Of a stretch of DNA of 64,000 nucleotides, positions 25,811-35,430 are shown piece by piece (position 1 is the stretch's first letter; each line of letters starts with the position of its first letter). The translations under genes were made by a program, and so were the position numbers. A model generated the notes under the pieces. That model saw only the letters and a program-made list of their open reading frames with translations, was not told where the DNA came from and ran no database searches. This stretch comes from Paenibacillus chondroitinus NBRC 15376 (GTDB lineage Bacteria > Bacillota > Bacilli > Paenibacillales > NBRC-103111), in the NCBI RefSeq assembly GCF_004000765.1, contig NZ_BILW01000031.1, positions 1-64,000 of the forward strand, given 5' to 3'.

Positions 25811-28147
25811 CTATTTCTGCTTTCCGCCGTGTATCTGCCGATATTCATTGGGTGAAATGCCCTCATGTTTTTTGAATAAACGCAAGAAGGTTGTGCGGCT
25901 GAAAATGCCGATCTGATCTGCAATATCACTAATCTTTATATCCGTATCGGCTAACAGTTCTTTCGCTTTAGCAATCCGAATCAGGCTGATATAGTCCGAA
26001 ATGTTCGTCCCTGTCGTCTCTTTGAACATCCTGGAAACATACTTGGCGGACAGACCTATTTCGTTTGCAATGACCTCCAAATATAAATCCTTTTCATAAT
26101 GCTTCTCAATATAAGCCGTAATAAGCGATACGACCGTACCTGATTTGCTTTCGGGTTTATACAACGTTTCGGTGATCATCTTATCGTAAAACTCAAAAAT
26201 CATTTTCAACCTTGCATCAAACTCTGTCGGCAATAGCTCCTTTTGGCTTAAAAAATCATGCTCGTTAGCCTCAAGAAAGTCATGCATACGAAGTCCTTTT
26301 TCAGTCAAATAACGATTGCCTGTATGGAAAAACTCCACGAGCAAAGCTCCAAGAAAGTGATAAGAAACCCCTCTCGCTTTATTCAAAGCAATTATTCCTT
26401 CCAGCTCTCCCCGTAAGCCATCCCGATCGCCTGATTTCAGCTTATTGACGATTTTGGTCTCATCCAGGAAAGAATAATAGTAGTTCTGGTCGATATCCAA
26501 ATGCGCTGCATCGACGATGACCGTCTTGGATGAATCTGTCCGCTTATCTATGGCCGTAATAGCATCACTATAAGATTTGGAATAGTCCTCAATCTTGTCG
26601 TATCTTTTTCCTAAACCAATAACTAATTCACAGTACATGGTGTCGTAAGCAAAGGTCATTTTAATCATCTCTAGAGCTTGTTCAAGTTGTTCACGATCTG
26701 CCTCGCTCTTCAAATTGACCATGCAAACATACAAGTAGGGCTCATATTCCACCAAATAACAATTCACATACTTTTTCATAATGCCCCACAGCACGTTCTT
26801 CATCTTCTCAAAAATTAATAAGCGGTCCGCCTCCAGAATGTCATGATAGAATTGATCCCTGAACATAAACACAAAGCAGCAGCATAGATAGGTACCTGTA
26901 TGAAAATCAATTTCTTTTAGAATCTGGTTAACCGCATACGGCTGTCCGCCTCGAACTCCTTTAATTAAATTCGTGAAAAACTGCTCAAGAATTTCCTCTG
27001 AGAAGGTATGAATTTTCATATTCGCATCCTTATGCTGCTGGACCAATTGGCTGACGCTATTCCCTATCCGTTGAAGTTCGCCGCTGCGTGGGGTTTCTTG
27101 GTTGCCTTCCTCAATTCGTTCCGTTTTTTGTAAAATATCTCTGATATTTTTGATCGGGTTATACAGCCGAACGCTGAATATGGCAGAAAAAGCAATGCCA
27201 ATGATGATTAAACTGATACAAATCCAGATGATCAAGCTAAAAATGCTCGAAGACTCCTGGTTAAAAGAGCTCACCGGTGTAATCGAATAATACTTCCATC
27301 CATATTCGGAGGTCGTTTGAACAATCCAATTCTGCTCTTGGCCGATGTTGAGCGCTCCGTTACTTGCTTTTTCCTTTGAAAAACGAGCAACAACTTGCTC
27401 CACACCCTTTTCATCCAAACCGCTGCTTTGTAAAATGATCTGATTATCTTTATCCATAACGATATATTGGGTAGTCGAGAAAATGGAGTTGTTTTGCAGC
27501 GTGGCTGCGATTGTAGGGATAGAAATAGTCGTCACCATCGTTGCCAAATGACCATTCAAATATTGGGTCGTAACACTCGGAATGACATCACGATTCGTAT
27601 TCATATTCGGGTTCGCCACTCTCGTTGGCGTTAGCAATTCGAACAGGCTGCTTTCGTGTAATTGTTGTCGCCAGAAATCTTTATTGTAACCATCAAATTT
27701 GTAGAAAGTGTCAAAGAAAACATCGAAGTCAACCATGCCGTCACTAAAATAAACACGCTGATCATCCACAAATAGAAAGATATTGTCGACAAAGTGGCTT
27801 ATTGTATTGCGATTCCCCGCAATGGATCTCACAATCGAAGGCAACTTAATTTTCTCTTCATCCGTTAGTAATGGATACGGTCGTAAATATTGTTGAATGG
27901 TATCACTGAGCAGCAAGCTGTTGTTGGTTGACTGTGCCATGCCTAAATAGATATCAATGGTTTTGGAGGAGGCAACCAAATTGTCCGTAAGCTTTCCGGA
28001 GGCATCCTTCTTAATTAATTGATCCGCATTCAAATAGGCGATGACTCCGAGGATGACAATCGGGATCAGCAAAGAAAGGAAATAAAGCAGGATCTTAAAA
28101 AACAATCTATTTTTATTCAACGTTTGCTGCAAGTGTCTCCAATTCAA
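25811..28147 (-). CDS. Membrane-bound AraC-family regulator with extracellular sensor region
   Basis: A 778-residue one-component regulator of the same design as the one at 8141. A helix at about 17-39 precedes an extracellular Cache-like region. A second helix at about 305-328 (IFSLIIWICISLIIIGIAFS) and a HAMP-like linker follow. The C-terminal AraC domain is at about 675-775 (ANEIGLSAKYVSRMFKETTG, DIADQIGIFSRTTFLRLFKK). The start is TTG 28147 behind GGGGGAG, six bases upstream. A cre-like site lies 37-50 bp upstream, so it is probably repressed by CcpA when glucose is available. It sits between the transporter/GH38 operon and the second binding-protein group and probably controls both. Confidence 0.88.
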   Translation of the reverse strand: MNWRHLQQTLNKNRLFFKILLYFLSLLIPIVILGVIAYLNADQLIKKDASGKLTDNLVASSKTIDIYLGMAQSTNNSLLLSDTIQQYLRPYPLLTDEEKIKLPSIVRSIAGNRNTISHFVDNIFLFVDDQRVYFSDGMVDFDVFFDTFYKFDGYNKDFWRQQLHESSLFELLTPTRVANPNMNTNRDVIPSVTTQYLNGHLATMVTTISIPTIAATLQNNSIFSTTQYIVMDKDNQIILQSSGLDEKGVEQVVARFSKEKASNGALNIGQEQNWIVQTTSEYGWKYYSITPVSSFNQESSSIFSLIIWICISLIIIGIAFSAIFSVRLYNPIKNIRDILQKTERIEEGNQETPRSGELQRIGNSVSQLVQQHKDANMKIHTFSEEILEQFFTNLIKGVRGGQPYAVNQILKEIDFHTGTYLCCCFVFMFRDQFYHDILEADRLLIFEKMKNVLWGIMKKYVNCYLVEYEPYLYVCMVNLKSEADREQLEQALEMIKMTFAYDTMYCELVIGLGKRYDKIEDYSKSYSDAITAIDKRTDSSKTVIVDAAHLDIDQNYYYSFLDETKIVNKLKSGDRDGLRGELEGIIALNKARGVSYHFLGALLVEFFHTGNRYLTEKGLRMHDFLEANEHDFLSQKELLPTEFDARLKMIFEFYDKMITETLYKPESKSGTVVSLITAYIEKHYEKDLYLEVIANEIGLSAKYVSRMFKETTGTNISDYISLIRIAKAKELLADTDIKISDIADQIGIFSRTTFLRLFKKHEGISPNEYRQIHGGKQK

Positions 28148-28183
28148 GTTTTACTCCCCCATTATGAATGCTCTACCTTTAAT

Positions 28184-28197
28184 AGTAAGCGGTTACA
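28184..28197. promoter_or_regulatory. cre-like site (CcpA) upstream of the AraC regulator
   Basis: AGTAAGCGGTTACA agrees with the cre consensus TGWNANCGNTNWCA at 13 of 14 positions (first base differs). It is 37 bp upstream of the TTG start, where bound CcpA would block transcription. Confidence 0.55.
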
Positions 28198-28239
28198 AAT
28201 ACTATTATTCTAATCTTTCTACATGAATCCTTCTTCTAA

Positions 28240-28289
28240 AAGGAAAATAAAAGGATAAGCAGGAAGCACGATAGTGTGCTTCCTGCTTA
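28240..28289 (-). terminator. Strong terminator after the GH38-DapA gene
   Basis: A perfect 14-bp stem TAAGCAGGAAGCAC / GTGCTTCCTGCTTA with a 6-nt loop (28256-28289) begins 5 bp after the stop codon and is followed on the minus strand by a T-rich tract (28240-28255). It separates the transporter/mannosidase operon from the regulator gene. Confidence 0.9.
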
Positions 28290-28293
28290 TGTG

Positions 28294-31200
28294 TTAATGC
28301 TGGAATGAAAATTGCTGCGATAACTTCTTGGAGAGACGGTATAACTCATCCACTTCGAGTTTATTCGTGGCTGTGAACTCGTCATGATTTCTCGCGCGCG
28401 AGTGATAATTCGAACTAATGCCTTCCTTCATTTGATAATATTTCGCGTTAATCGGATATAACTGCCGCTCAATAAATGAAGCTACACTCAGCAAGTCGCT
28501 CAAATGCAACGCTTCTTCAGGCTGCTCCTTCCAATGCTGCAGAAGCCAAGCATATAGATCCGGATGAAAGTTGGCCATAACCCCGCTGTAACCGTCAACG
28601 CCCAGCTTCAATGTTTCCAAGAGCGTAGCGGTATTGGCATTGAATAGTTTTAATGAAGTTCCTTTGATCACTTCCAGCTTTTCTTTGATCATCTCCACAT
28701 CGCATGAAGTATCCTTTAAGAAGAAAAACCTTCCGGTATCTGCACACCACTTCAATGTCGATGGCGTTAATAGCCGCTTATAAGGAAATGGACATTCATA
28801 GATCCCAAGCGCAATATGCTCCGGCAGTTGTTCGATCAGCTTCTGAGCATTATCCTTCCACACTTCATCCGACTCATCTTCGTCCGCCAATCGGTTCGAG
28901 ATCAAGATAACCGCCTCAACGCCTGTTTCTGACATCGCCGTCACTTCTCGAACTTGGTCTTCAATCGAGTGAGCGGTGTGTCCCGACGCAATGACGGGAA
29001 CCCTTCCCGCAGCCTTCTCCACGACATAAGCGGCAAGCTTCACGCGCTCTTCCAAGCTCAAGAAAAACATTTCGCTGGACTGGCAGACAGCAAATAATCC
29101 GTCCACTTTGTTATGAATAAACCATTCAACCATACGTCCCATCGCATCAAAATCTATCTCGCCTGACTCCTTGTACAAAGTGATCATTGTCGGCCATACG
29201 CCGTTGGGGTTGTTAATCTTCATTGGCTCTCTCTCCTCCATATGTTTCATTTCTATAAAATTCACTTCCTCAATCGGCTCATGCAGCTTGGAAGGCAGGA
29301 AGAACGTTTTGATCTCACATTTTCCAAACGTGCTCCGCCAGCTGCGATTCAAGGAAGGCAAGCTCAATTCCGTCTCTACTTCCCTTCCATAAATCTCTTG
29401 GCAGCGGAGAATCCATCCATTCCTGACCTCGGCCGGTTTAAAGGCTACTGCAATCACATGGTCTGACGATATGGAAATTCCCTCCGAAATCTGCGGCAAA
29501 TCCCCCTCGTGATACGTTTCCCACACTTGGAGCAGCGGATTATGCAATTCATAGGCTTTACGTACAACTCCGCTATTTTGCCAAGAACCGCTATGCGGCG
29601 AAAGGACATACGAAAATTCCTGTACGCCTTGATCCATAAATTCCACTTCTTCGTCGCGTTCGCCGAAATGATCGGCATAAATCGGACTTCGTACCACTGT
29701 CATCCTCAACTCATTGCCTTGCACATCGTATCCATATTTTGCATTATTGATCAGAGAAAGACCGAATGTAGCGGACTCCGTACTGTCCGATGTACCTGGC
29801 TTACTGCCGGAAAGATTCACCCACATTTGTCCAGGCACCTCATTTCCATTAGCAGGACGTTCGATATACCCATATGGAATTTCAAACACGGCTTTAGGTT
29901 CCTCCACATGAACAGGGAAAGCAAGCTTCAGCATCTTATGCTGTTCTCTCCAGTCCAGCCTTACCTTGACATGTACATCAGAGCTGTCAGGCTGTAAGCT
30001 GATATCCTGGCGAAGTACGGAATTTCCATAATAGCTGGTTACTCTGATCGTCGCTTGCAGCGGTCCATGCTCCAGCACCTTTAATTCAGCGCCTCCGAAT
30101 TGTCCCAGCTCATCGCGATAGTGCGTAAGACCATGTCCCCAGGTATCGCTGTGGCTTTCATCCAAGACAATTGGCACCGCTCCGTCGCCGGCCAGTACTT
30201 CTCTGCCGCCATTCCGCTTGTCAATCCAACGACGGATATATCCCTTAGCCGGATCGAGTTCAAGGCATACTTGAGAATTCTCCAGCAAACATCCCTCAGC
30301 CCTGACAGCATCCGCTCTTTGTACAACGTCAAAAGCTTTATCACGATAAACCCAAAAGACTTGATAGCCAAAAGCCGGAATTTTCCCTTTGATGAGAGTG
30401 TCCCATTTATCACCGGTATTGGTCCGCGAGGCCCTGACCGTTTGAATCGGAAGAGGACTGCCAGCAGCATCTGTCACACCAGCCACTTTCTTGTTCATGA
30501 CAATGGGTGCCTCCACTTCCCACGATAAGGGGTTAAACACCACTAGCGGCGACCCTAGATCATCTTGCTCCCAGAGGTGCCAATCCTTCTCTTTGCTTAA
30601 TGATTTTATACCCGGTTTCATCGTATGGATGGACCAAGATATCTTTTGAAAAGCGGCGTTTATTGCTTTTGCTCCTATACTCGACGCTTCGCCGTAAAAA
30701 TCCCGAACATCGTCAAAAGCTTCCTTGATACTGCAACCGCCCATAATATCGTGAAAATGATTAAACATCACGTTTTCCCACGCGCGATTAAGCGCTTCCA
30801 TAGGATACGGCAAACCTCGCATCAAAGCAGCCAAAGAAGATATTTTCTCAGCCGTAAGCATCTGGTGCTCGACTCTGCGGTTCGCGGCTTTGGATTCCGA
30901 GTGCGTGGAATAACAACCGACGGCATGCATCTGCATTTCATCCTTAATGACAGGAATATCCGGATTCAACTGCCTCATTTCTGAGAAATATCGATTCGGA
31001 GAACTTAACTGGATGCCATCCATGTCAGGCCGTTCTTGGAGCTGGTGGATGAGCTCGAGATTCTGGATGGTCGGTCCTCCCCCATGATTGCCAACTCCGT
31101 AGAAGGACATAAACGCATGCCCGCCTGCAACTGCCATAGCTCTGTGACTACGAATCTTATCTTCCATGCCATTGCTCGCCCAATTGCCGTAACTGTCGGC

Positions 31201-31734
31201 TAACCTGAACGTCATCACGCGGCTGCCATCTTCCGATTCCCACCAAAACAAATCATGTGGCAGGGTCTTCTCATGAGCACCTGGACGCATAAATACGTAG
31301 GAATCCATCCCGCCTAGCTTCAATAGCTGCGGCATCATGCCGTGGTGACCGAACGAATCCACATTGTATCCGACACGCGCCATCACGCCGAATTTTTCCA
31401 AAAAGTATCGTTGTCCGTATAAACTGTGCCGCGCGAACGATTCGCCCGACGGCAAATTGCAGTCCGGCTGGATCCACCACCCGCCTGTAATAACCCATCT
31501 TCCTTCGGCAACACGCAGCTTAATTTCGGCAAACATCCCAGGGGCGTTCTCTTCCACCCATTTGTAGTACGCCGCGCAAGCACATGTAAATACAAAATCA
31601 GGATACTCATTCAATCGATCCAACGCAGAGCGAAAAGTTGCCTTGATTTCCGCATATCCCTCTTGCCAGCGCCATAGCCAAACCGGATCCAAATGAGCGT
31701 TTCCTATTAAATGAAGCTTCGTTTCGGCAGCCAT
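28294..31734 (-). CDS. Fusion of GH38 alpha-mannosidase with a DapA/NanA-family aldolase
   Basis: One open frame of 1146 codons encodes two full enzymes. Residues 1-837 are GH38: zinc ligands His14 and Asp16 in NAHLDPVWLW, nucleophile Asp126 in VDSFGHHGMMPQL, His328 in NHFHDIMGG, then the C-terminal beta domains ending EEVNFIEMKH. Residues 838-1146 are a class I aldolase/lyase of the DapA family: CQSSEMFFLS in place of GTTGE, Tyr979 in IYECPFPYKRL, and Schiff-base Lys1007 in FFLKDTSCD. At the join, GGAGGAG lies about nine bases before an in-frame ATG (29223), so the aldolase could also be made alone. Both active sites look intact. The start ATG 31734 has AGGGGGA upstream. No signal peptide. 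It probably cleaves imported mannosides; the aldolase substrate is unknown. Confidence 0.88.
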   Translation of the reverse strand: MAAETKLHLIGNAHLDPVWLWRWQEGYAEIKATFRSALDRLNEYPDFVFTCACAAYYKWVEENAPGMFAEIKLRVAEGRWVITGGWWIQPDCNLPSGESFARHSLYGQRYFLEKFGVMARVGYNVDSFGHHGMMPQLLKLGGMDSYVFMRPGAHEKTLPHDLFWWESEDGSRVMTFRLADSYGNWASNGMEDKIRSHRAMAVAGGHAFMSFYGVGNHGGGPTIQNLELIHQLQERPDMDGIQLSSPNRYFSEMRQLNPDIPVIKDEMQMHAVGCYSTHSESKAANRRVEHQMLTAEKISSLAALMRGLPYPMEALNRAWENVMFNHFHDIMGGCSIKEAFDDVRDFYGEASSIGAKAINAAFQKISWSIHTMKPGIKSLSKEKDWHLWEQDDLGSPLVVFNPLSWEVEAPIVMNKKVAGVTDAAGSPLPIQTVRASRTNTGDKWDTLIKGKIPAFGYQVFWVYRDKAFDVVQRADAVRAEGCLLENSQVCLELDPAKGYIRRWIDKRNGGREVLAGDGAVPIVLDESHSDTWGHGLTHYRDELGQFGGAELKVLEHGPLQATIRVTSYYGNSVLRQDISLQPDSSDVHVKVRLDWREQHKMLKLAFPVHVEEPKAVFEIPYGYIERPANGNEVPGQMWVNLSGSKPGTSDSTESATFGLSLINNAKYGYDVQGNELRMTVVRSPIYADHFGERDEEVEFMDQGVQEFSYVLSPHSGSWQNSGVVRKAYELHNPLLQVWETYHEGDLPQISEGISISSDHVIAVAFKPAEVRNGWILRCQEIYGREVETELSLPSLNRSWRSTFGKCEIKTFFLPSKLHEPIEEVNFIEMKHMEEREPMKINNPNGVWPTMITLYKESGEIDFDAMGRMVEWFIHNKVDGLFAVCQSSEMFFLSLEERVKLAAYVVEKAAGRVPVIASGHTAHSIEDQVREVTAMSETGVEAVILISNRLADEDESDEVWKDNAQKLIEQLPEHIALGIYECPFPYKRLLTPSTLKWCADTGRFFFLKDTSCDVEMIKEKLEVIKGTSLKLFNANTATLLETLKLGVDGYSGVMANFHPDLYAWLLQHWKEQPEEALHLSDLLSVASFIERQLYPINAKYYQMKEGISSNYHSRARNHDEFTATNKLEVDELYRLSKKLSQQFSFQH
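29223..29241 (-). promoter_or_regulatory. Internal ribosome binding site and start at the enzyme join
   Basis: Reading on the minus strand, ATGGAGGAGAGAGAGCCA precedes ATG at 29223-29221. GGAGGAG is well spaced for initiation of a separate 309-residue aldolase (28294-29223) in the same frame as the fusion. Confidence 0.6.
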
Positions 31735-31758
31735 GTTATCCCCCTAAATGAGTAGACT

Positions 31759-32634
31759 TTAACCTTTTACAGAACCAAGCATTGCTCCTTGTACAAAGTA
31801 TTTCTGCACAAACGGGTATATGACAAGCACAGGCAAGATCGCAACGAACACGCAGGCATACTTGATATTTTCCGTCATGACCGCCATCCCAGCCTCAGCT
31901 GCTCCAAGCTGTGCGGATTGTGTAGCCATATCTCCCGATATGACGATATTGCGCAAGATGATTTGCATCGGGTACAAACTTTTCTCATTTAAATAAATAA
32001 GGGCAGGAAAAAAGCTGTTCCAGTGCGCCACCGCGTAAAAAAGAAACATCGTGGCCATAACAGGCAAAGAAAGCGGCAGCACAATTTTGGTGAAAACTCG
32101 GAACTCTCCTGCGCCGTCCATAATGGCAGACTCGTGCAGCGCTTCTGGAATATCTTCAAAAAATGTTCTCATAAGAATCATATTGAAAACATTGATCGCA
32201 GTCGGAATTAATATCGCCCATACCGTATTGACCATTCCTAATGCATGAACCACCATATACCGCGGGATAAGTCCACCGTCGAAGAACATGGTGAATACCA
32301 CAAACAAGGCAAGAACAGACCGTCCATACATATGCTTACGGGACAAAGGATAGGCGCAAAGAGCCGTCATCGCCAAATTAATAAGCACCCCAGCAGCCGT
32401 GTAAAAAATGGTATTTCCGTAGGAGCGCACAATCGCAGGATCATTAAAAATAACATTGTAGGCTTTGAAATTAATCTCTATAGGTCGCCAAAAAACTTCG
32501 CCGCTGCTAACGGATGACCCTGAACTAATGGAAATTATTCCCATATAATAAAGCGGATAAAGCGTAATAAAGATCATAGCCAACATAAAAGCTATGTTAA
32601 TCGTATCAAAAACAGAAAAGTTACGAAGTCGCAT
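31759..32634 (-). CDS. Carbohydrate ABC transporter permease (LplC-like)
   Basis: A 291-residue permease with six predicted helices, the EAA loop EALHESAIMDGAGEFRVFTK and the typical end YPFVQKYFVQGAMLGSVKG. AGGAGG precedes ATG 32634. It lies 14 bp after the partner permease gene and 24 bp before the GH38-DapA gene, all one transcript. It is paralogous to the permease at 15762-16631. Confidence 0.93.
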   Translation of the reverse strand: MRLRNFSVFDTINIAFMLAMIFITLYPLYYMGIISISSGSSVSSGEVFWRPIEINFKAYNVIFNDPAIVRSYGNTIFYTAAGVLINLAMTALCAYPLSRKHMYGRSVLALFVVFTMFFDGGLIPRYMVVHALGMVNTVWAILIPTAINVFNMILMRTFFEDIPEALHESAIMDGAGEFRVFTKIVLPLSLPVMATMFLFYAVAHWNSFFPALIYLNEKSLYPMQIILRNIVISGDMATQSAQLGAAEAGMAVMTENIKYACVFVAILPVLVIYPFVQKYFVQGAMLGSVKG

Positions 32635-32648
32635 CTCAATTCCTCCTG

Positions 32649-33560
32649 CTAGAACAACCGGGATCCATTCAATTTTTTGGATATTTGATTCGCTGATATG
32701 ACAAGCGCAAAAGCCAATACCGATTGGAAAATACCTACGGCTGCAGCGAAGCTAAAGTCACTGTCGATCAACCCACGGCGATAAACAAATGTTTGGATAA
32801 CGTCGGCCGTCTCGTACGTGGGACCACTGTACAGCAATAAAATTTTCTCGAATCCTACGGAAAGCATTTTCCCCAACGTTAAAAGCAGCATGATCGTAAC
32901 AACCGTTGAAATTCCGGGTAGTGTAATATGCAGCAATTTCCGCCAGCGGTTTGCTCCATCCATCGTGGCCGCCTCATAGAGTTGTGGATCGATCGTGGTC
33001 AATGCCGCCAAATAAATAATGGAGTTCCAACCGATCCCCTGCCAAATTTCTGAGCCTACATAAATCGTTCGGAACCACTGCGGCATAGACATGTAGGTCT
33101 TCGCTTCACCGCCAAACAGTTTCACGACTTCATTAATAAGTCCGTCGATGGAGAGAAAGTTAACCAACATACCTACGACTACGACAGTCGATAAAAAATG
33201 CGGGATATACGTGATGCTTTGGATAAACTTTTTGAAAACTTTTTGCTGCAGCTCGTTTAACAATAAAGCGAATATGAGCGATGACGGGAAATAAAAAATA
33301 AGAGAATACAAGTTAATAAGCACGGTATTGCGCACGACTTGCCAAAAATACGGATCCGTCAGAAATTGGCGGAAATATTTCGTCCCTGCCCATGGGCTAT
33401 GAAAGAAACCTTTGACGATCGAATAATCTTCAAATGCCATCAGATTCCCAACCATTGGCGCATAATGAAAAATGACAAAATAGGCAAACGGTAATACAAA
33501 CATGAGATATAATGGCATGCTCTTGCGGATATTCTTTTTAATCTCAACAGCTGGTGTCAA
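32649..33560 (-). CDS. Carbohydrate ABC transporter permease (LplB-like)
   Basis: A 303-residue permease. The helix MPLYLMFVLPFAYFVIFHYA is at about 15-34, the EAA loop is QLYEAATMDGANRWRKLLHI, and NQISKKLNGSRLF forms the end. The start is TTG 33560 behind GAAGGAG eight bases upstream. It follows the binding-protein gene across a leaky terminator-like hairpin. It forms the importer with 31759-32634; the ATPase is not encoded here. Confidence 0.92.
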   Translation of the reverse strand: MTPAVEIKKNIRKSMPLYLMFVLPFAYFVIFHYAPMVGNLMAFEDYSIVKGFFHSPWAGTKYFRQFLTDPYFWQVVRNTVLINLYSLIFYFPSSLIFALLLNELQQKVFKKFIQSITYIPHFLSTVVVVGMLVNFLSIDGLINEVVKLFGGEAKTYMSMPQWFRTIYVGSEIWQGIGWNSIIYLAALTTIDPQLYEAATMDGANRWRKLLHITLPGISTVVTIMLLLTLGKMLSVGFEKILLLYSGPTYETADVIQTFVYRRGLIDSDFSFAAAVGIFQSVLAFALVISANQISKKLNGSRLF

Positions 33561-33575
33561 TCATTTCACTCCTTC

Positions 33576-33624
33576 CTGAAAAAGAAAGGGACAGGCCGCC
33601 AGGTATGCCTTTGCAACCTGCCCC
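33576..33624 (-). terminator. Partial (leaky) terminator between binding protein and permease
   Basis: On the minus strand GGGGCAGG pairs with CCTGTCCC (33588-33624, one bulge, loop about 20 nt), followed by TTTCTTTTT. It lies inside an operon, so it probably ends a share of transcripts and keeps binding-protein mRNA in excess. Confidence 0.6.
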
Positions 33625-33649
33625 TCACAATATGAATTGAACTTTGAGC

Positions 33650-35284
33650 TTATTTCACGCGTGCCAAGGCATCGTTGTAGATTTTGACAATATCGTCTGC
33701 TCCCTTGGATTTGAGTTGTTTCACGAAGTTATCCCAATCCTTGAGCGCACCGTCCGTCACAATGAACTTATCCATGTTTTGAGCCAGGTAAGCGTCGAGC
33801 TGTGTACGGATTTGCTTGAGTTTCTCACGTTCATCTTTGGTAAATGGCGGGTCGTTCACGAATTGCACATTCTCGCCTGCAGCCAAACCTTTGGATGCTT
33901 TGTTGTTCCAATCTACCCATTCCTTCGTATTAAACGGCAATCCGGCATGATCGTCATTATTCAGACCAAGTCCCAGGTAGCCTGTGCCATACTCGGATTG
34001 CAGCGCATAAAACGCGCTCGGCTGTCTGTCCTTGTATTTATTCACGACAGCGTCCGTCAATTTGTAATCGCCATTTTCGCCGGTGAAGTCTTCCCCTTTG
34101 ACACCAAAGTTGGTAACTTCAATTCCCTCTTGGGAATAGAACCAATCCATGAATTGAACAACCTGTTCCGGATTTTTTACTTTCGCATTAACAACGTAGG
34201 ATTCCGACAAGTGACCTAGTGCGTAGATCAGGTTCCGTTTAGCACCGCTTGGTGTCGTCATCGTATCCAACATATCAAACTTCGCATTCGGATCCTTCTT
34301 CTGCAGATTAATGTTAAATGTGCTGGCGAAACCATTATTATCTTGGAAATAGAAGGATTTGCCCGAGTTTAGCTTTTCTTGCCAAATTTGCGATGTAGCC
34401 GTTGCATAATCCGGATCTAAAAGCTTTTCCTTGTACAGTTTATTCAACCAGGTAATAGCCTCTTTGAACTCTGGCATCGCCGGACCGAATTTGTAAGTTT
34501 TATCTTTTGGCTCGTAGTACACCTTCGTGCCGTTAAACGTTGTGTATCCGCTACCAAATGCGAACGAAATAGGATTGATTAAATTTTCTGTGCCTGTAAG
34601 TCCATTGGCAGCGCGAGCCGTGAACGGATAGGAATCCGGATTCGCTTCTTTCATTTTCTTCATCACTTGATACAATTCATCGTAAGTTGTCGGTTTTTTC
34701 AAACCTAACTTGTCAAGCACATCCGTGCGGATCATCGACAGCTGTCCGCCTACTCCCTGCCAATTGGCTACGAGAGGGAATCCATACAGCTTCCCGTCAA
34801 TTTTGTTTTTATTAATTTCCGGCTGCTGGGAAATGACTTTCTTCAGATTAGGCATTTTGTCCAAATAAGGCGTCAAATCAAGGAAGGTTCCCGAGTCGGC
34901 AAAGTTCTGAATATCGTCTTGCTTGACGAGCATGATATCAGGCAGGGTATTCGTTGCGATCAGCGTTTTCTTTTTATCATCGTAGTTGCTCTGAGGAACA
35001 CTTTGGAGATTGAGTTTGACATTTTTACGCTTGGCAATTTCCTGAACAGCTTTCGAGTTCGCCACAATCGCTTGCGACGGGTGTTCGTACCTCATCCAGG
35101 TCAGCGATAACGGCTGGGCCGCTGCCGGTGTGCTTGCCGCACCAGTTGTCGTTGCCGGAGCCGAAGTCGAAGCATTATTGGTTGAAGCTGGCGAAATGGT
35201 TGAACTGCTTCCACAACCGCTAAGCACACTTGATAACAAAAGCAATGAGCCGGTTACAGTCATAATCCCCTTTTTTGCTTTCAT
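33650..35284 (-). CDS. ABC transporter solute-binding lipoprotein
   Basis: A 544-residue lipoprotein with signal peptide and lipobox LSGC, a low-complexity Ser/Thr/Ala linker (STISPASTNNASTSAPATTT), then the solute-binding fold. It closely resembles the copy at 24050-25651. AGGAGG lies nine bases before ATG 35284. It is the first gene of the transporter/GH38-DapA operon, and its promoter region is duplicated upstream of the sialidase-fold genes (41001-41150). Confidence 0.92.
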   Translation of the reverse strand: MKAKKGIMTVTGSLLLLSSVLSGCGSSSTISPASTNNASTSAPATTTGAASTPAAAQPLSLTWMRYEHPSQAIVANSKAVQEIAKRKNVKLNLQSVPQSNYDDKKKTLIATNTLPDIMLVKQDDIQNFADSGTFLDLTPYLDKMPNLKKVISQQPEINKNKIDGKLYGFPLVANWQGVGGQLSMIRTDVLDKLGLKKPTTYDELYQVMKKMKEANPDSYPFTARAANGLTGTENLINPISFAFGSGYTTFNGTKVYYEPKDKTYKFGPAMPEFKEAITWLNKLYKEKLLDPDYATATSQIWQEKLNSGKSFYFQDNNGFASTFNINLQKKDPNAKFDMLDTMTTPSGAKRNLIYALGHLSESYVVNAKVKNPEQVVQFMDWFYSQEGIEVTNFGVKGEDFTGENGDYKLTDAVVNKYKDRQPSAFYALQSEYGTGYLGLGLNNDDHAGLPFNTKEWVDWNNKASKGLAAGENVQFVNDPPFTKDEREKLKQIRTQLDAYLAQNMDKFIVTDGALKDWDNFVKQLKSKGADDIVKIYNDALARVK

Positions 35285-35430
35285 CGAATATATCCTCCTA
35301 TGTAATTGGATTGCCTTACACGAGGATCATAGCACACCATTTTTGCCCAAATGAACGTCCAATTCGGCGTTTAAAGTGCCGTTTTTCCGCTTATCCGGCA
35401 ATGATTCATTTCTCCGCTATGATGCAAATA
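35281..35430 (-). promoter_or_regulatory. Promoter region of the transporter/GH38 operon, duplicated at 41001
   Basis: It contains an extended -10 element TGCTATGAT (TATGAT complement at 35326-35331), a leader of about 35 nt with AGGAGG, and an upstream element ATGATTCATTTCTCCGC (35401-35417). By hand count 122 of 150 positions match 41001-41150 with no gap, including 28 consecutive identical bases from 35401. Confidence 0.65.

Noticed and set aside
28294-31734. Reading the GH38-DapA frame as a sequencing error joining two genes
   Set aside because: The frame is intact and codon use looks normal across the join, so I report the fusion as seen; only resequencing can settle it.
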